A stretch of DNA of 64,000 nucleotides from Lotus japonicus. Taxonomy: Eukaryota > Streptophyta > Magnoliopsida > Fabales > Fabaceae. Every line of letters begins with the position of its first letter. Within the stretch, counting starts at the first letter, position 1. The notes under the pieces were generated by a model. That model ran no database searches, had not been told where the DNA came from, and saw nothing but the letters and a program-made list of their open reading frames with translations. The stretch covers positions 22,610,369-22,674,368 of the forward strand of contig NC_080044.1 in NCBI RefSeq assembly GCF_012489685.1, read 5' to 3'. The position numbers and the translations under genes are program-made. Below, piece by piece: positions 34,506-46,508 of the stretch.

Positions 34506-37029
34506 ATGGAAACACGTCGTCGACAACGCGACGAAGATCAGGAGCGGCGGCACGGCTCACCTCCACATCGCGTGAGAGGCAGGCCGCGACGCGAGCAAGT
34601 TCATCGTGAAGAAACCGATTAGTTAACTCCTCCACCACCACCACCACCTCCACCTCCTTCTCCAATGCCTCTGTTACCTTCTCAACCGACTTCACCGGAG
34701 CGGCAGAGATCACCATCGCACTCACCCGGAGCTTCAGGAGAGGAGAATCCACCACCTCAAGCATCGATCTCTGGCTAAGACTAGAAGCGCTTGATCCGTA
34801 GTGTTGATGATATACGACAGAGGAACGATTACTTGCAAGAATAGCTAGAGTATTATCGTTTCGAGCACCAGGATGAAGGGGAACGCGAGGCGGAGGCCGT
34901 GGCTGAATTCGAGCCGTTCTCAGCGGCAGTAAAGGAGGTTGCCATACCAGATAACATGAAGGATATTGTCCTTGAGACATACAGCGGGAAAGCTGATCCC
35001 AAAGAGCACCTGTTATATTTCAACACAAAAATGGTGATCAGTGCCGCTTCGGACGCTGTGAAGTGCAGGATGTTTCCAGCTATGTTCAAAGGCACAGCCA
35101 TGGCGTGGTTTACCACGCTACCCCGAGGATCTATCACTAATTTCCGTGACTTCTCATCAAAATTCCTCGTCCAGTTTTCCGCCAGCAAAACCTAGCAGGT
35201 GACGATCGAGGATCTCTACTGTAAGATCAAGTTGTGTTCATGTAGTACAACTCTATGTTTTGATGATTACATGTTAACTATTATGTATGAACAATTATGG
35301 TACTCTAACGTTGTTTTCTGAGTGTTTAAATGACAGCCTCTGACTCTGGTCTAATTACACATAAATCAGAAGCACTATGCTCAAAGAGTAACCTACGCAA
35401 CGCTTTCGCACTCTCTATGTTCAATATGAACAGTAGAATAAGCTTCAACAGATCTGAAGATAGTTAAGCTCTGATATGGATTCAGATCACTTAAAGTTCT
35501 GAAGACCAGACGTTCTGAAGATCCAGGCACTCTGAAGATCCAGAAGCTCTAAAGGTTCAGAAGCTCTGAAGGAGCAGAGGCTCTGAAGGTCTAGAAGTTT
35601 TGAAGGTCCAGAAGCTGAGAAGTGAAGACTCTGAAGTCCAAGAGTAAGCTGGCTCTGAAGACCAAGTACTTCTCCTCTGAGTTCAGAATCAGAAGTTACA
35701 AAGGTCAGAGGATCCAAGCTTCCCTCTGACTCTGATTACCAAGCTTCACTAGTTCCAACATGAAGTGTCGCTCTGATCAGAAGTCAACTAGGATAAATGT
35801 CATGTCACTATCCAAAGTACAAAAGCAATTGAACTATCCTGACGACCTTACCTAACGTGTTCAGCCACAGTAGAACCTGAAAATCCCAGATCTGCCCTCC
35901 AACGGTAGAATTCCATGCAACGTCCAAACCCTAATCCTTGGAGTATATAAAGAGGCTGAAGATTGAAAGATGCCGCCTAAGAAACTTTGTTCAAGCTCAA
36001 GCAATATTCAAATATTCTCTTAGAAATCTTTCTTCAAACTGATTTTACTGTGTTTACTTTAGCTTTCTGAGAAGCATTTCTTTGTAAACCCAAACTCTTA
36101 AACAATTGTTTATTTTTTCCTTAAGGAGACCAAGGTTGGTTAGATCCTTGAGAAGACTAAGAGAGTGATTCTTAGTGATAGCGAAGTCAGTGTATTGTTA
36201 GTCACTTTGCAGGTTGCAAGTGCAGTTGTAACAAACTCTGATTAGTGGATTGCCTTCATTCTAAGAAGGAAGAAATCACCTTAACGGGTGGACTGGATTA
36301 GCTTAAGGGATTTATCAAGTGAACCAGGATAAAATCATTGTGTGCTTTCCTCAACTCTTATCTTAGCACTTTTATCCTTTGTGTTTGAAGAGATTTGTTA
36401 AAATCTCAAGTGGGACAAGTTTTAGTTTTAAAACGCTATTCAAACCCCCCATTTCTAATGTTTTTCATACCTTCATCTACAACCTCCGCCAATCTGAGGG
36501 CGAGACTCTGAAGCAGTATGTAAAACGATTCAGCGCAGCATCAGTCAAAATTGAGGAGTCAGAGCCGCACGCCTGTGCGCGTGCCTTCAAGAACGGGTTG
36601 CAACTGGGAAAGCTGAACAGCAAATTGAGCCGCAAACCAGCTCGGTCCATGGCGGAGATCCGGACGCGAGCAAACACCTACATCCTGGACGAGGAAGATG
36701 ATGCTTTCAAGCGAAGGCGCGCGAAAAAGGAGAAAGACGGCGAGCCGGGGGACGCTTCGGCGGAAGAAAAGCGGACTAAGGAGAGGGGAGAGAGCAGCAA
36801 AGAGCGAGACAGGAAGGTGAGAACAGGAGAAAAGGCTGCGAAGGAGCCATTGTATCCTATGAGAGAAAATTTTGAGCGTCGCAGACCGTGGCATCAAGCT
36901 GACCCTCGCCGGCGAGTGGAGTCAGGTAAGAGTCTTAATGCACATCTGACGGAGTTGCTTCGAGAGGTCAAGGAAACTCACGCGGTTGAGGAAGGAGAGA
37001 AAGAGGCCGACGCGCCCCGAGTGGCGTAG
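34506..37029 (+). pseudogene. Tat-like gag, split by a solo LTR and by stops
   Basis: The frame starts at ATG 34506 (METRRRQRDEDQERR), runs through a Pro-rich segment, and reaches the retrotransposon gag domain (PF03732 type) with MKDIVLETYSGKADPKEHL and AMAWFTTLPRGSI. A solo LTR with TCTAC duplication interrupts it at 35219; the frame resumes as LRQSEGETLKQYVKRFSA and ends in a Lys/Glu-rich region. In-frame stops are at 34620, 34776, 34782, 34842, 35193 and 37027. Several are TAG or TAA where Gln is expected, which fits loss of methylated C. With insertion and duplicate removed (1261 bp) the two halves are in phase. Gag packages element RNA; this copy cannot act. Confidence 0.8.
35220..36475 (+). 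mobile_element. Solo Sirevirus-type LTR inside gag
   Basis: TGTAAGATCAAG to CATACCTTCA, 1256 bp, flanked by TCTAC at 35215-35219 and 36476-36480. It is the inverted counterpart of the LTRs at 46509 and 57439 and is moderately diverged from them. Short ORFs inside are not genes. Confidence 0.92.
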
Positions 37030-38330
37030 GATAAAACAAAGTGGTTCGCGTACCACCGCTCGGCCGGCCACGACACGGGAGATTGCTTTACCCTGAAGAA
37101 CGAGATTGAGAGGCTCATTAGAGCGGGACGATCGCAGATGAACGACCGTGGCGATCGGTGGAATGGAGAGCGGCAGCAAGGGAACCGGTACAGAGGGGAA
37201 CGTCAGCAGGATGACCGCAGGCGAGACGATCGCCGACGCATGCCAACCACTGACAAGAAGGAAACACTGGCCACAAGGAAGAAGGGGGCGGAGGAAACCT
37301 TTAATAAAGACCTTGAGCCGCCAGTTGGGACAATAAATACAATTGCGGGTGGATTCGGCGGGGGCGGAGATACAGCGTCGGTGAGGCGAAGGCACGTGAG
37401 AGCAGTGACATCAGTGTAACAGTACGAAACTCCATTCGGTTTCCAGCATCCAGATATTGTGATATCGTCAGCAGATTTCGAAGGGATCAGGACACACAAA
37501 GACGATCCGGTGGTTGTGATGATAAGGATCAACAGCTTTAACGTGCGGCGGGTTCTTTTGGACCCAAGGGAGCTCCGCTGACATTATCTATGGGGATGCT
37601 TTTGATCAATTAGGATTGACGGACAAAGATTTGATGCCCTATACAGGAACGTTGGAAGGCTTCTCGGGCGAGCAAGTTTGGGTACGCGGATATGTGGGTC
37701 TGGACACAGTCTTTTGTATCGACGATAACGCCAAGCTACTCCGTGTAAGGTATCTTGTATTGCAGGTTGTGGCATCCTATAACGTCATCATTGGAAGGAA
37801 CACACTCAATCGCCTCTGTGCAGTAATCTCGACGGCACATCTGGCGGTGAAATATCCGCTGATAAGTGGAAAAGTGGGAAAGATTGTAGTTGATCAAAGG
37901 AGGGCGAGAGAATGTTACCACAACTGTCTCAGCTTGTATGGAAAGAAAGGAGTCGGCGAGGGGCACATGTGTCATGAGGTCGAAGTCATCCAAGGGAATC
38001 AAGAAAGGCAAGGGGGTCAAAGCAGGGAGCTGACAAGAGGATAGCAAGATCAGGGAGCAGCGCAGGACAGGTCAGGGTAGATAGCAGGACGGTTAAGGAT
38101 GGGCAGTTCACGGATGCTCATGCAGAGGAGCGCTGGGCGAGTGTGATCGCAGACTTAGAAGCGTACAAATTCAGCAGGGGGTGTTAGCGATCGAGCCCTG
38201 GCTCACGGTTAGTCAGGAGATACGTTTAGAGAAGCTGGTAGAGGACAACTTTGACCTCTTCAGCTGGAGCTCAAAAGACCCAGAATTCTGGGAACTGCTG
38301 ATGTTCAGAAAACCGAGTCTCTCGAGTTCA
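37030..38330 (+). pseudogene. Tat-like zinc-finger/protease/pre-RT remnant
   Basis: Continues the gag frame with a zinc-knuckle-like HRSAGHDTGDC (first Cys missing) and an Arg/Asp-rich stretch. The protease active site reads VLLDP and then shifts frame by one extra base near 37567, with GSSADIIYGDAFDQLG in the next frame. The typical Tat protease C-terminal half follows (FSGEQVWVRGYV, SYNVIIGRNTLN, VKYPLISGKVG, DQRRARECYHN). A pre-RT segment (EKLVEDNFDLFSWSSKD) is recognisable to about 38285. The reverse transcriptase that should follow is absent. Confidence 0.75.
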
Positions 38331-38968
38331 GGGCGAGATGAGAAAAAGGGAAAAGGAATCACGATTCAAGAGATGGACCAACGCATCGGCCAGCAGGGCA
38401 GTGGCGAGAAAAGAGATGAGGAGGCGCGCGAGTGGTCTAAGGACGAAAAGAGGGCGAGGAGAAGGAAACCGGTGAGTCGTCGCCGGGGAAAAGCAAAAAG
38501 AGAGTCGAAATATTGGAAGCCTGTGGGTGCGCTAGTTTGTAAGCCAGAGATGTCCAAGCACGACAGGCAGAAGGGCAAGATGGGAGAAGTTCCTCACCAC
38601 CACGAGGCAGGCATGGAAGGAAACCAGCCCAGAAATAACAATGAGTGGCTAGCGAGCACGTCTGGCTCAAAAGATGTGGTGATGGGGATGATACTTTGAC
38701 CCGAGGGGCTGGGGGCGGAAGCGCGTGGAAAGCAGGGCTGAGACGCGGCACAGGAAGCAAGAACGAGGACACAGGAACAAAACCAAAACTAAAGACCAAA
38801 AATAAAGATGCACTATTTTTCTCCGCCACGGGAGTTTTTTAATGAGGCATCCCTCCCATGTAAAATTTTTACGAATCAAATACAAAAGGATATTCTCAAG
38901 TAATACTCCTAGCTGGACTACTATACGATGGTCGCTCGGTGGGAAAATTTCCCCGAAGGTGGCGATCC
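38331..38968 (+). other. Gag-only element: sequence in place of RT-integrase
   Basis: A Lys/Glu/Arg-rich open frame continues to 38699 without any polymerase motif, then non-coding DNA follows. The end is the first half of a repeat unit (TCGGTGGGAAAATTTCCC) that continues after the solo LTR. Confidence 0.55.
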
Positions 38969-41900
38969 TGTAACACCCCGATTTCGGTGGCGTCACTTTA
39001 GTAACCAAAAATAAACTTAATGAGGAAAAACGTGAATATTTTTTTTTTCGTCTATAATATAAACAAGACTGAAATAATTAAACACAAATGCGAAAGACAA
39101 CTGAACTAATATACAATATATATTACAGCCCCCCCCCCCCCCGCTGTAAGTAGCAACCTCGTCACGAGTAACCTCCAGTGACGGAAAGAAGAAAAGTGTA
39201 ACGCCCGTAGGCAATATGTACAGACCAACGTAAAGGTGAAGTGTCCGCAACACAAACCTCAAAAATGAGAATAAGCTGGCCCATCGGCCTAAGACAAGAC
39301 CTCCTAAGTCCAACCAACTCTCTGTGATTCCCGTAAAGAAACCACACAAAAAGCTATAGGCGGGAAACTACCCTGTCTCCAAAGAAACAAATGATGTTCA
39401 GAGCTAAGACTCTACTCCTACACTAATCCAATCTCGAGGAGCTCACACCAGCACTAAAACCTACATGCTAGCATGATCGTCGTCTGAATCTGAATCCAGA
39501 ACGACCAAGTCTACAAACACTATCCGTCCTCCCCTCGCAACCGCTATGCGCTCCGGTGCTGGACTCACGGGCTTTGGGCCCGAACCATGATCATCAATGA
39601 TAGCAACGGTGGGTGTGCTGGACTCTGATGAATGCACTCCCACAGGCTCCTCCTCGGAGGGGTCCTCATCATCCGAAGACGACGGTGGCGGTGGTGCTCC
39701 CACTCCTGGTCCGCAATGCACTCCTGGCGGCAAGTTGAAACTGACAGTGCTCCTCCTCAGCACTCCTTCCATCAAGTGTCCTACCCTATCTACCCTATCA
39801 TCCATGATCCTCCCCGAGTACGTCGCGCGATGGCTAGCGGGGTCTACCACCCACGCGCCGGGGTCATCCTGGTCTATCATCTCGTATCTAGTCCCCCCCG
39901 AAGGGTGGACCATTGTGAACCAGTCCGCTAAAGACATCTTACAAAGGGCGCTGTCCGCCAAAACACACACAGAAGACGCGAGGGTCAACTCCAAAGAATT
40001 ATGTAAATAATAAACCCAATAGGTACAGATAAGAGATAGCCACTTAGGCTTATAGCTAGAGATAGCATCCTAGGGTTGCATATTCCACAATGAATATAAC
40101 GACAATAATAACAATTAACATATTCCAAATAGGATTAACAAGTAACAATCACACTCAGAAACTAAATTAGTATGCATGTTGCATGATGTGCAAATGACGG
40201 TTAACCCAGTTAACCAAATGCATTCCGGAAGGGATGGACATCAACGGATCAGCCCTAACACCGGCCACGGTGGGACCATTTCGGCCCGCGTGCCTCTTAC
40301 ACCAACAACAACGGTAGTCAGATCAGCAGTAAACCCGAAGTTCTGCCATTTCGGTCTGCTACTAAGAGTCGTCTATAAACGCTCTTACGCGGAAATCCGG
40401 GTCTTATGACCATTTTGGAATCCACCGAGGTCCGAAGTCCGTCTCGTGTTAATACCTCATTAATGGTGCATGAATGCGAAATGATTAGCCAAACAACGTC
40501 TCCGACCTCACTCGACACGTCGCCACGTGTTCTAGGTAAAATTAAAGTCTCTAAAAGCTTACCCTTAGGTAAAGTCGATTCTACGACAAAAGACACTTCT
40601 TCACAACAACACATAATTCATGATGATCTCCAAATCATCCGACTCATCTCCATCCGATTGTCACAACTGCTCAACGAGCAAAGAGTATCACATACTCGGA
40701 AACTACCTGTTTCCTTGACTTATCCCCCGGATAGCCCAACAACACAACTGCTCCCAGAGCACAAGAGTATCAACATACTCAAAACTTCTCAATACCTCAA
40801 CACTTGGATCCGACGACACTTCTCGTTTTCCAAAAACTAAGATTTGACTCCTAAGCTTTCGTTCGAGATTATTATCATTATTAAAAGGTTTAAAGGTTGT
40901 TTAATGTCTTATGAGTTTTCCTTACAAAATAGTTTCCACTTTTGTCTTATCGCAAATCTTATAAGTTCTCGGGATCTCCTAATCCCAAATGACTCCAGAG
41001 AATGTCTCGATCCATGAAAACCATAACAAGGCCCGAATCTCATTCGTCCTATCAAACTTTCCCCAAAATCTCAAAATAAAATCGGCATGACCTGCCCGCT
41101 ATCCTCACTACTCAGAATCACAAATATCATTGAAAAGGCATAATTAAATCAGCACAATCAACCAACATGTCATACATCAACATATTCTAAAACAACCACG
41201 TAGCACTTAGCATATAAAGCATGCATCACACATCCTAGATTACCCACTTAGCACGTAACATGTAATTCAATCTCAAAAACATTCAGTAGATGAATCATCT
41301 ACATTGTCAGCCGAAGCCTCAGAAAACATTTTTCCAATCAAACACAAACAAGTGCGGAAACAGTAAATCAAGTCGAAGTATCGACACCTAAGCATTAACT
41401 AAGGATTCAGTGAGTAGCCCTCACCTGAAGATTCTCCAGGGTTCCCGTCTAGTGTTCCTTCACAATCAATGCCTTGCTCTTCAGGAAATTCCTCAAAAGC
41501 ACCTTTAGAGCAAAACCACAGAAATCAATCACAATGAGTCAGAAACTCAGCAAACAATACTCACTAAGGTTACGCGAAGTAGTATATACTCCGAGATACG
41601 ATAATCTAGCGCGAAAGGACAAGTTTTCGAAAAAGGAATTTTCCCCCTCCCCCCTTAGGGTGCTCAGCCACTCTTGGTAATTGGGTGGTTCGATTTTTCT
41701 TCGATCAAACTTGGTTCCTAGGTTATTATTAGTCGTAACTAAGGGTATTCTAAACTCGGAAAAATTATCGGATCGAAAACTGTCGCAGGGGTATTTTGGT
41801 CAATATTTTAGCTCAGAATTTCAAAATTGAAATTTCGAAAAGCAAATTGGATGGGGACGTCACCAACGACGTTTATGACAACTAATCCTACTAGCACTAA

Positions 41901-42987
41901 TCTAAGACGATAGTTTTCAGCCCAAAGGACGAAGCTTTGTCCCAAAATGGGTATTTTAAGCAGAATTGAATCTCGACGGTAGTTTTTCGAGAATCGGCGC
42001 AGTATTATTAGCTAAACATACTCAGGAGAACTTAGGGAAGATGTTTAGAATCAAAAATGAAGTTATCAGGATAGTTTTGCAAAAACCTCAAAACTATGAG
42101 CACAGAAAGACATAGAGAAAAGCTATGGAAAAAGCGATCAGAGGTAAGGATTAGCGACTATACCTCGAAACCTTCAAGCAGCAACTGTTGGATCAACGAT
42201 CAAGCAAGAAATGAAGAAAATCTCTTCCTCCTTCCTCTTGGTGAAGCTCGCGGGTTTTGGAGAGAAAATGGGTAAGATTTTTGTGATTTTTTGGGTTTGG
42301 AAAAACGCGGGAAAATGAAAGTTTCGCGATTCCGATTTTTCCGGCTTCATTCTCCGTGAATTCTAAGATAGGTTTTGGCGATATAAATCCAAAACTCAAA
42401 AGAGGTTTCCTTGTATTTTAAGTGACTAATGCAAAGTCGGTGTAAAACTATTTTACCCGATAAGTTACTTTTTGCATTGAATGTCGGAATAGAAAACTTC
42501 CTTCTGGAGAAAGATTGAAATCATCAAGAGAAATGGGTGTACGCGTGTAGAATCTTTATTTGAAGCTCCGAATAGAAAAAGTCTTCATTATCGGTTGATT
42601 CTAGGGTTTTGAACTATCAGGGTTTTAGTTTCGGCAAACTTCCGATGATTGGAATCGGACGTTCGTAGATTCTAGAGTTTCGCCTTGAAACGATTGTCGT
42701 ATAAGGAATAAGAGAAGTTCTAACATTTCTCTGAAGATTTTTGGAATAAATTCCTACAGTGTTCCAAGGGTGGAACTTAGTCTTTTCCTAAGGTTCTTGT
42801 CCTAGGTTTAAGCGAATCGATCGTGCTATACCTTTTATCGATTCTGGTACAATCCTTAGACTTTTCCTGAACTTTCTCCTTCATAAATTTATTTCATTTG
42901 GTAAAATCTTGTTCAGGTTTCCCTTCACGATACATCAACCCTAATCGTGAATAAGAACTTTATTCCCTAAGCATAAGCTTAAAAACT
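38969..42987 (-). mobile_element. Solo Tekay-like LTR (copy C)
   Basis: TGTAACACCCCG to GGGTCTTACA, 4019 bp, flanked by GATCC at 38964-38968 and 42988-42992. It keeps the LTR ORF open. A run of about 14 C lies near 39128. Confidence 0.93.
39461..39937 (-). CDS. LTR-encoded ORF, 158 aa, unknown function
   Basis: The second open copy of the unrecognised LTR protein. It has the same plan as the copy at 3609-4091: MSLADWFTMV at the start, GGTRYEM, DQDDPGAWVVDP, HRATYSGRIM, VSFNLPPGVHCGPG, a Pro/Ser/Glu-rich middle, and a C-terminus FVDLVVLDSDSDDDHASM. I aligned about 100 codons of the two copies by hand and saw about 40 synonymous against about 18 non-synonymous codon differences, while 19 codons upstream of the ATG showed 5 non-synonymous and none synonymous. 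That supports both coding and the start at 39937. It lies in the element's sense orientation. The VDLVVLD plus acidic tail could bind SUMO (inference). No promoter of its own is clear. Confidence 0.62.
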   Translation of the reverse strand: MSLADWFTMVHPSGGTRYEMIDQDDPGAWVVDPASHRATYSGRIMDDRVDRVGHLMEGVLRRSTVSFNLPPGVHCGPGVGAPPPPSSSDDEDPSEEEPVGVHSSESSTPTVAIIDDHGSGPKPVSPAPERIAVARGGRIVFVDLVVLDSDSDDDHASM

Positions 42988-42992
42988 TGGGT

Positions 42993-43656
42993 CTTACAGA
43001 TCCCAACACGACCTTGATGTCTGGGGATCGCTCCGGGAAAGTTCGACGCGAACCTCTGCTACTCAGATAGCAATTCAACTGACATGTCACCTTCGCCCGG
43101 TGGGAAAAATTCCCTGAAGGTGGCAATCCCAACACGACCTTTTTGTCCGGGGATTAATCCGGAAAGTCCGGCACGAATCGCTGACCTCTCGTTGGCGATG
43201 TGTGCGGATAGGCTCCTTGTCCAAGGGCAGGCAGTCTATCCCAAAAAGTCTCCCCAAAATATGGGCAAACTAGACCTCCCCGAAATATGGGCGAGAAAAA
43301 AACTAGGCATAAGTCTGGGTAAACCTATATGGCCATTGGGTCCCTAGCAATCGTAAGCCCTCGCCGGGATAAAACCGGTGAGGCCGCACCTGCTCTTACG
43401 AGAAATATTGGTGCATGGAGAAAGCCTCAGCCCCAGGCTGAGCTAAAGTCCTAGTTTCGATAGCACACGTTCAAAATCGCTACACGAGCACAAAATGCAA
43501 AGCCCGAAGGGCACGAGGGCGCGAACGAGGAAAGAAATAAACAAACGAAATTGTAGCAAATATTCACTAAATAACGTCGAGCGATATATTAATCACAAAG
43601 AAAAAAAAAGGGGTAAGAGAAAAATCAGTACAAAATATTCACATTATATTAACATC
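42993..43656 (+). other. Gag-only element 3' region with tandem repeat units
   Basis: Units with core GGTGGGAAAA..TTCCC..GAAGGTGG followed by CCCAACACGACC start near 38934 (split by copy C) and at about 43096. Such repeats are typical of the variable 3' region of Tat/Ogre elements. A C/G-rich non-coding spacer leads to the antisense ORF. Confidence 0.6.
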
Positions 43657-46137
43657 TTATGTTTCTCTCGCATTTTCAGCAGTCGCGAAATATGCAACAT
43701 TGAAGCCTGGGGGGTTGTCCGGGCCGGCCAATCCATGGGAAGTGACCTTCTTGAAGGCTCTCGTCCCGCTGAGGTCAATACCCTCATAAAGATATTGAAC
43801 TTGAGCTCTGGCGAGGAAGAAGCCGCGACCACACTCTTCCACGGCCTCAGTAGCAGCCTTGGCCGCCAACCTTGCCCGGAGAGTTTTGGCCTTAGAATCC
43901 GCACGGTATTCCGCATCCGCGATAGCTTTGGCCTTTGCTTCTAATTCAGATCTCACCTCGGCGAGGGATTCGTTCGCCGACCCCAACTCACTACGAAGTA
44001 ACGCGATCTCTTTGTCTTTTACGAGGAAAGCAGCCCTACCCGCGGCGATCGCCTCGGCCTTTGCCCTCAGTTCCTGCTGCAAACCGTCTCGCTCGTCCTC
44101 TAGTTCCTCCGCTCTACCTTCACAAGCGGACATGTCATCCTCGCGATAACTCATCTCGATACCCAAATTGTTTAGTTTGGTCACTTGAGCCGTTACCTGG
44201 GTCAGCAACTTGTCACGCTCGCCATGCGCTTTAAGTATAGGGTGGCGATAACCCTCAGCCCTTTGGCCAAGCTCTTCAACTTCAGCGGTTGTGGCCGAGT
44301 CCTGTGACAGCTTGGCGAAGAGACACCCCGCACGCAAAAGGCTTGAGATGGCTTCTCGCGCCACAGCGTCAAGGTCAGGATCCTCGGTTCCTCTCATGCT
44401 GGCGAGAAAAGGGTCAGTTAACATGAAGTCGACAGGGGAGGACCGCTGACTTGAAGAAGGGCACATCTGCTCATCGACAATCGGACGACCAGCGGCCGGG
44501 GAAGAACGTTGAAGCAGAAGTAGGGCGGTGAGGGTTTGGTCTCCGCTTCCGTGACTCATGGTGGGATCAGGGGAGGCCCTAGGTGGGCTTTTCCCGGTTA
44601 GATGACATGAATGATCGGGAGAGAGGGCCGTTTGAGGAGCACAAGAGGGAATATCTTCAGGAGCACTCTGATCGGCGAAGACTTCCTTAGGAAAGGGCGA
44701 GGGCTCCACATCGCCCGCAGGATTTAGCTTTTCCCCGCCCACCAGGTCTTGGCGAGGAGCAGATGTCTCGCCAGCCCTGAGTCGCTTGGTTTTCTCTTTT
44801 TTCTTTTTCGACTTCTGAGGCGAGGGAGTCACTACCCTTGATTTTCCGTCTACGCCAGGGGCGTACCTTTTAGATTTTTGGGGTTTTCTTGATGGGGAAG
44901 GTTGGTCAGCCTCACCGATGGACATCGGAGCCCTTTTGTCCATCTCCGGTGGAGGGATGGAATCCGGTACAGGCTCGCCAGGGATGGAGTCTGGTGTTGG
45001 CTCACCAGACCCCATAGCAACGACATTTGGGGCCGCCACGACCGTTTCAAGAGGGGCTGCACCAGATTTTCTAGTCCGTTTCTTTAGAGGGGAAGCAGCG
45101 ACCTCGGCATCAACATCCGCGACAGCACGTTTCCTTTAAATCCCGTTAGTATTGAAAGTTTGAGGAAACTCAAGCGAGTCGGCGGCTAGGGCGCGCCTGA
45201 GCGCGACTTCAGTGAAGTTCAACCCTCCTAGAAATGAGCGGAGGGTGTTTTTGCGGACGGCTTCAAGCAGCTGTGAACACTCAAGGATGGGAAGCCCAGC
45301 GAAATAGCTGAGAATGGCTTTATCTTCGTCACTCAGGGATGTGTCGGATGGCACCGGGACGTCGCGAGGACTCTCAGTCCAATAGAAGGGGAACAGAGCA
45401 GTCCCGTCTCGGCGGGTGAAAGCTTCAGGGTAGGAAGGATGTACGAGTTTGCGGAAGTACCGGCGCCCAGGTCCCTTCTTGACGTTGCTCTTGTAGGGGT
45501 AGAGGCGCTGCCGGCCCGTACGAGATTTCAGGGAGACCCACCCAGGAGTTGGAGTCTTCAGAGATTTTGGCTCCACGGCGTAGAAGTAGAAGAAGTGGGA
45601 GGTTTATGCTTCGAGACCGACAGCGTCACAGAGAATCTCAAAGCACCGAATGAAGGCCCAAGCGTTCAAATGAAGTTGGCTTGTGGCAACATTGATTTCC
45701 CTCATGACCTGGCAGAGGAAAGGGGAGAAGGGTAGTTTGATCCCCAGGTCAAGGAAGAAGTACTCATAAACGTAAAAAAAGTGGGGTTGCTTCACGCCTT
45801 GCTCGATCGTGCGGTGCTGCCAGGGACGGCGGACCTCCAAGCCCCGACCGGTGGTGAGGATATCCTCGAAGGACTTCTCGCGGCAAAGCCCACCGGCCTG
45901 GCCGGCTGTCTCGGCAATGGACTTATCGGTGGACTGCTCAGAAGGTTGGCAGATGGCCTCCTGAGTGGGGTCTTGAGTTATGGACTGGGGCAAGGTGGCG
46001 ACGATTCGATGCCAAAAAGCGTTCTTTTCATTTTCCAAAAGAGGAAATCCCCTGGGGGGAGGGTTAACCGTAGAAAGAGGTGCGGGAGCGGCGCTGCGGG
46101 ATCGAGAGGATCCTTTGGTGCGGCGTTGGGAAGTCAT
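43657..46137 (-). pseudogene. Antisense accessory ORF of the gag-only element (PF04195-like)
   Basis: One minus-strand frame of about 827 codons from ATG 46137 to 43657, antisense to gag, with in-frame TAA stops at 45604-45606 and 45136-45138. The N-terminal third resembles the 'putative gypsy type transposon' domain (PF04195): FFYVYEYFFLDLGIKLPFS, SQLHLNAWAFIRCFEILC, then GWVSLKSR after the first stop. Next is a Pro/Ser/Lys-rich linker with basic patches (KSKKKKEKTKR), then a coiled coil (about 45% charged, Glu/Ala-rich), and a conserved-looking end (FFLARAQVQYLYEGIDLSGT). All three open parts share one frame, so only point mutations broke it. Known Tat-lineage elements carry such antisense ORFs; function is unknown. 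A TTTTAAAA stretch near 46245 could be its promoter. Confidence 0.75.
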
Positions 46138-46508
46138 CTTGCTGAGAGGAAGGTTAAGGGTGAGAAGAGAAGGGGGTGCTAGTTTATCAATTTCAATAGG
46201 TTGTGGGAATTCCAGAAGTGGTGAATGAGTGAGGGAAGGAGATTTTAAAAGTTGGGGTAAGAAACGGTTGGGAAGTCGTGCCTCATCATGGCAAAGGTGG
46301 AATGATCACTTAAAGGAGTGTGGCGCGGATTTCGGGAAACGAAGGCAGCGCATTAAATGAATGGTCACAACGGTTGAAGCTTATTGGTTTGAATTCAAAT
46401 TGTCAGGATTTACCACGAATCGAAGGGACGTTTCAAAGGTAGTGGTTGAGATTCCCTGGATTTGCTAACCTTTACGTCACCTCAAGGCGCAACGTGTGAT
46501 GCAGGCTC
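46138..46508. other. Gag-only element, region upstream of the antisense ORF
   Basis: No ORF. Contains a possible antisense promoter (TTTTAAAA near 46245) and ends at GGCTC, the target duplication of the Sirevirus. Confidence 0.45.

Noticed and set aside
39597..40010. Long plus-strand ORF opposite the LTR ORF (also at 3870-4160 and 13033-13350)
   Set aside because: It overlaps the conserved frame, runs past its ATG, and differences between copies are silent in the minus frame, not in this one.
43859..45139. Plus-strand and alternative-frame ORFs over the antisense accessory ORF
   Set aside because: GC-rich shadow frames without conserved motifs; the minus frame carries the PF04195-like domain.
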